A DNA stretch of 64,000 bases. Origin: Maea johnstoni (Eukaryota; Annelida; Polychaeta; Spionida; Magelonidae). Of this stretch, positions 60,114-64,000 are shown piece by piece. Positions within the stretch are counted from its first letter, which is position 1; each line of letters opens with the position of its first letter. The DNA is taken from NCBI GenBank assembly GCA_963942565.1, contig OZ012700.1:30845589-30909588 (forward strand), in the 5' to 3' direction. The position numbers and the translations under genes are program-made. The notes beneath the pieces were generated by a model. That model had not been told where the DNA came from, searched no databases, and saw only the letters and a list, made by a program, of their open reading frames with translations.

Positions 60114-62166
60114 CCACATAGGCATCACCAAATAAAAGTAATACAAATAAGTCGGAATACTTAATACTAGTCTATGCACGGGCACCATTGTGGTGTGCAG
60201 GTCCAACAAGGACGTAAATATAAATAATCGCACTCACAAACTTTGCCTATTCTACAGTATCTAAAATAAGACAAAAATAAATGGATTGTTTCACATATAT
60301 TAATCATGAAATGAAATAGATACTGAACTTAAGAGCATTCATACTTATTAACTTCTAATATCACAAAAGGGTTAATTTAGTATGCCCTTACTTAAAATGG
60401 TGTTTTTGGTATGCTTTGGTTATAACATGTTGCATTTTAGCCTACGTACCAAGGAACTGTATGTACAACTTTATAAAGTTAGCAAAGGCATGAACCAGTT
60501 ATTCACGAATGTCTACTGGGTACGATGGACCAAGTGTGAAAAAGCAAATCAAAAGCTTTTTATTTTCTCAAACATTTTGGGGGTAGAGAAGATCAAACTA
60601 TTTAGCCTGACCACTCTAGAGGGAGGGTAAATAAAACTATTTATCCTACTTCTACAGAAGGCTGGTAAATATATTTCAAGCAATGACTGGTTGCTTGGCT
60701 CATCTTATTGGCAAAGGGAACTTAATTTACCGGAGTCGCAAAAAAGGCCATGTGCATGTCCTTCAGTATGACATAGAATATATCATCAGTACTATAAGTA
60801 AGACAAACCTATCAATAATGGAAACATGTATTTATCTCTATGTTTATCTATCAATATCTAACATCTATCTACATGTCTGTTTGTCAGTCAGTATTTCTAT
60901 CTATCTTTCTATCTATCTGTGTGGGCGTGCGCACTTGGACACACACAAATTATACATATATATATATATACATATATATATATATGTATGTATGTGTGTA
61001 TGTATGTTTCTAAGTATGTATGTAAATATGTGTGTGTTTACTTATAGATAAATATACATATGAATAAATGTGTTTTCATTATTGATAGCCATCTTACTTT
61101 TTGCACTAATAGATATATAGTTTGAGTGCTTGAATGCGCAAATTTAAAGTAGCACAAATACTCTCCAGCAGGGCTGTTAAGCGAAAATTATTTGCACTGC
61201 AAACTGAAGCAGTATACAGTTTCTGAATTAGCAAAGGTCCAATGCTCAGTAGTAAACACAACCCTTCAAAATAGAAAGCACACAACCTTCTTAATAGATG
61301 TATTAATTAGAGATAGCTTAGCATTCTCCAGCAGGTGCCAACTCCTAAATCAAACCATAAAGTACGTGTGCCCATTGCCGGGTTTGATTCAATTGAGTAT
61401 TACATAGTATTACATACTTATTCTTTAATTAATATCATTATATTGGAACCATTTATATAACCATAAATATCAGCAAATGTAGACACCAAAATAAACCCTC
61501 AAAACCATCTATCTATCTATCAAAGCATCTATCTATCTATCAAACCATCTATCTATCTATATATTGAACCAGCTATCTATCAAACCATCTATATATCTAT
61601 TTAACCATCTATCTATTGAACCATCTTTCTATCTATCAAACCAGCTATCTATCTATCAAATAAATCAGCTATATCTATGTATTGAACCAGCTATCTATCC
61701 AATGAATGAATGAATGAGGGCTTAAAGGCACATCAGCACATTAGGCTATTTAGTGCCATTAATTGGTTTTTCTTTCGTAAAGTGGTTGTTTGCCATTGTT
61801 GAAGAACAATGGCAAAGCATGTGAAAGAAGAAAAAGCGGAAGAGAAAGAGCAGAGCCTTCATATCCAAAGATGACCAAGGGATCTTTTAGATGCATGGTA
61901 TCCATAGACAGATCCACACATCCCCATTTTTTTATAAGGCGAGCAGGGTGCCACGCTGGCGTAGGGTTGCCCGGGAGGTGCCAACTCCTATTGCACACAG
62001 TAGGTGTGCCCCTTGCGGGGTGCTATCTATCCATCAAACTATCTATCTTTCAAACCATCTAGCTATTGAACCATCTATCTATCGTTCGAACCAGCTATCT
62101 ATCAAACCAGCTATCTATTGAACCATCTATCTATTGAACCATCTTTTTATCTATCGAACAGTCAAT
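60114..62166. repeat. Array unit 13, short form (2053 bp), mosaic
   Basis: Same deletion junction as unit 12, near 62118. It starts as majority type (TACAACTTTAT, GAGTCGCAAAA) but carries the K-type marker GCGAAAATTATTTG at about 61181, so a switch lies between about 60740 and 61180. Confidence 0.95.
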
Positions 62167-63008
62167 CCACATAGGCATCACCAAATAAAAGTAATACAAA
62201 TAAGTCGGAATACTTAATACTAGTCTATGCACGGGCACCATTGTGGTGTGCAGGTCCAACAAGGACGTAAATATAAATAATCGCACTCACAAACTTTGCC
62301 TATTCTACAGTATCTAAAATAAGACAAAAATAAATGGATTGTTTCACATATATTAATCATGAAATGAAATAGATACTGAACTTAAGAGCATTCATACTTA
62401 TTAACTTCTAATATCACAAAAGGGTTAATTTAGTATGCCCTTACTTAAAATGGTGTTTTTGGTATGCTTTGGTTATAACATGTTGCATTTTAGCCTACGT
62501 ACCAAGGAACTGTATGTACAACTTTATAAAGTTAGCAAAGGCATGAACCAGTTATTCACGAATGTCTACTGGGTACGATGGACCAAGTGTGAAAAAGCAA
62601 ATCAAAAGCTTTTTATTTTCTCAAACATTTTGGGGGTAGAGAAGATCAAACTATTTAGCCTGACCACTCTAGAGGGAGGGTAAATAAAACTATTTATCCT
62701 ACTTCTACAGAAGGCTGGTAAATATATTTCAAGCAATGACTGGTTGCTTGGCTCATCTTATTGGCAAAGGGAACTTAATTTACCGGAGTCGCAAAAAAGG
62801 CCATGTGCATGTCCTTCAGTATGACATAGAATATATCATCAGTACTATAAGTAAGACAAACCTATCAATAATGGAAACATGTATTTATCTCTATGTTTAT
62901 CTATCAATATCTAACATCTATCTACATGTCTGTTTGTCAGTCAGTATTTCTATCTATCTTTCTATCTATCTGTGTGGGCGTGCGCACTTGGACACACACA
63001 AATTATAC

Positions 63009-63042
<34 letters not shown>

Positions 63043-64000
63043 GTATGTATGTGTGTATGTATGTTTCTAAGTATGTATGTAAATATGTGTGTGTTTACTT
63101 ATAGATAAATATACATATGAATAAATGTGTTTTCATTATTGATAGCCATCTTACTTTTTGCACTAATAGATATATAGTTTGAGTGCTTGAATGCGCAAAT
63201 TTAAAGTAGCACAAATACTCTCCAGCAGGGCTGTTAAGCGAAATTATTTGCACTGCAAACTGAAGCAGTATACAGTTTCTGAATTAGCAAAGGTCCAATG
63301 CTCAGTAGTAAACACAACCCTTCAAAATAGAAAGCACACAACCTTCTTAATAGATGTATTAATTAGAGATAGCTTAGCATTCTCCAGCAGGTGCCAACTC
63401 CTAAATCAAACCATAAAGTACGTGTGCCCATTGCCGGGTTTGATTCAATTGAGTATTACATAGTATTACATACTTATTCTTTAATTAATATCATTATATT
63501 GGAACCATTTATATAACCATAAATATCAGCAAATGTAGACACCAAAATAAACCCTCAAAACCATCTATCTATCTATCAAAGCATCTATCTATCTATCAAA
63601 CCATCTATCTATCTATATATTGAACCAGCTATCTATCAAACCATCTATATATCTATTTAACCATCTATCTATTGAACCATCTTTCTATCTATCAAACCAG
63701 CTATCTATCTATCAAATAAATCAGCTATATCTATGTATTGAACCAGCTATCTATCCAATGAATGAATGAATGAGGGCTTAAAGGCACATCAGCACATTAG
63801 GCTATTTAGTGCCATTAATTGGTTTTTCTTTCGTAAAGTGGTTGTTTGCCATTGTTGAAGAACAATGGCAAAGCATGTGAAAGAAGAAAAAGCGGAAGAG
63901 AAAGAGCAGAGCCTTCATATCCAAAGATGACCAAGGGATCTTTTAGATGCATGGTATCCATAGACAGATCCACACATCCCCATTTTTTTATAAGGCGAGC
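62167..64000. repeat. Array unit 14, cut by the window end
   Basis: Majority type through 1834 bp. The window ends inside the retroposon-like segment, so it cannot be seen whether the unit is short or full. Confidence 0.95.

Larger units (their letters stand above)
21351..64000. repeat. Large tandem array, about 3.34-kb unit, 14 units in view
   Basis: The phrase CCACATAGGCATCACC marks unit starts at 21351, 24687, 28020, 31352, 34692, 38027, 41365, 44704, 48042, 51381, 54721, 58061, 60114 and 62167. Eleven units are 3332-3340 bp, two are 2053 bp and the last is cut by the window edge. Units are about 99% alike. Each full unit contains, left to right, an 80-bp direct repeat, a (TA)n/(TATG)n block, a CTAT block, a retroposon-like segment on the minus strand, a second CTAT block, a second 80-bp repeat, two minus-strand exon candidates and a (TAA)n block. 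Plus-strand ORFs rich in Tyr-Ile or Leu-Ser-Ile are translations of the microsatellites. True copy number may differ from the assembly. Confidence 0.97.

Noticed and set aside
21351-64000. CRISPR array or viral concatemer
   Set aside because: Repeats are kilobase-sized, contiguous and without unique spacers. No capsid, polymerase or replication genes occur in the unit.

Overview
The window looks like AT-rich nuclear DNA of an animal, most likely a marine invertebrate. The evidence is GT-AG splice signals, a secreted PAN/apple-domain exon, a histone H2B copy with the metazoan histone mRNA stem-loop, a tRNA-derived SINE, a CR1/L2-like LINE, DIRS-type retroelements and a multi-exon DDE-type transposase gene. 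The phylum cannot be fixed from the sequence alone. No prokaryotic operon logic, CRISPR array or riboswitch is visible.

Layout. 1-4170: AT-rich sequence with two sets of diverged tandem repeats, the first exon of a secreted PAN-domain protein on the minus strand (2800-3117), a weak candidate exon diverging from it (3253-3432), and a 160-bp direct repeat flanking both. 4175-9759: two broken DIRS-type retroelement copies lying in opposite orientation, so that their 3' parts form inverted arms. The right copy was later hit by a tRNA-SINE with target-site duplications (6311-6574) and a TA-flanked MITE (7832-8312), whose empty site is still preserved in the left arm. 9760-11364: no supported feature. 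11365-17864: a candidate 6.5-kb DNA transposon bounded by TTAA and CCCATTAA termini, carrying a multi-exon transposase-like gene (13160-16508) that does not read as a PiggyBac transposase. 18325-18840: LINE relic. 19070-19812: 180-bp satellite with a terminal inverted copy. 20226-20460: orphan 5'-truncated H2B with an intact stem-loop. 20975-21350: tetranucleotide microsatellite.

21351-64000: one large tandem array. Eleven units of 3332-3340 bp are followed by two units of 2053 bp that share an identical deletion, and a fourteenth unit is cut by the window end. Each full unit holds microsatellite blocks, a retroposon-like segment, two copies of an 80-bp direct repeat and, on the minus strand, one clear spliced-exon candidate coding for a two-helix membrane segment, followed by a second exon. 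Linked variants show that units have been reshuffled by unequal exchange.

Most interesting are the TTAA-bounded transposon with an unfamiliar transposase, and the exon-bearing 3.34-kb array with its deletion-derived short units.
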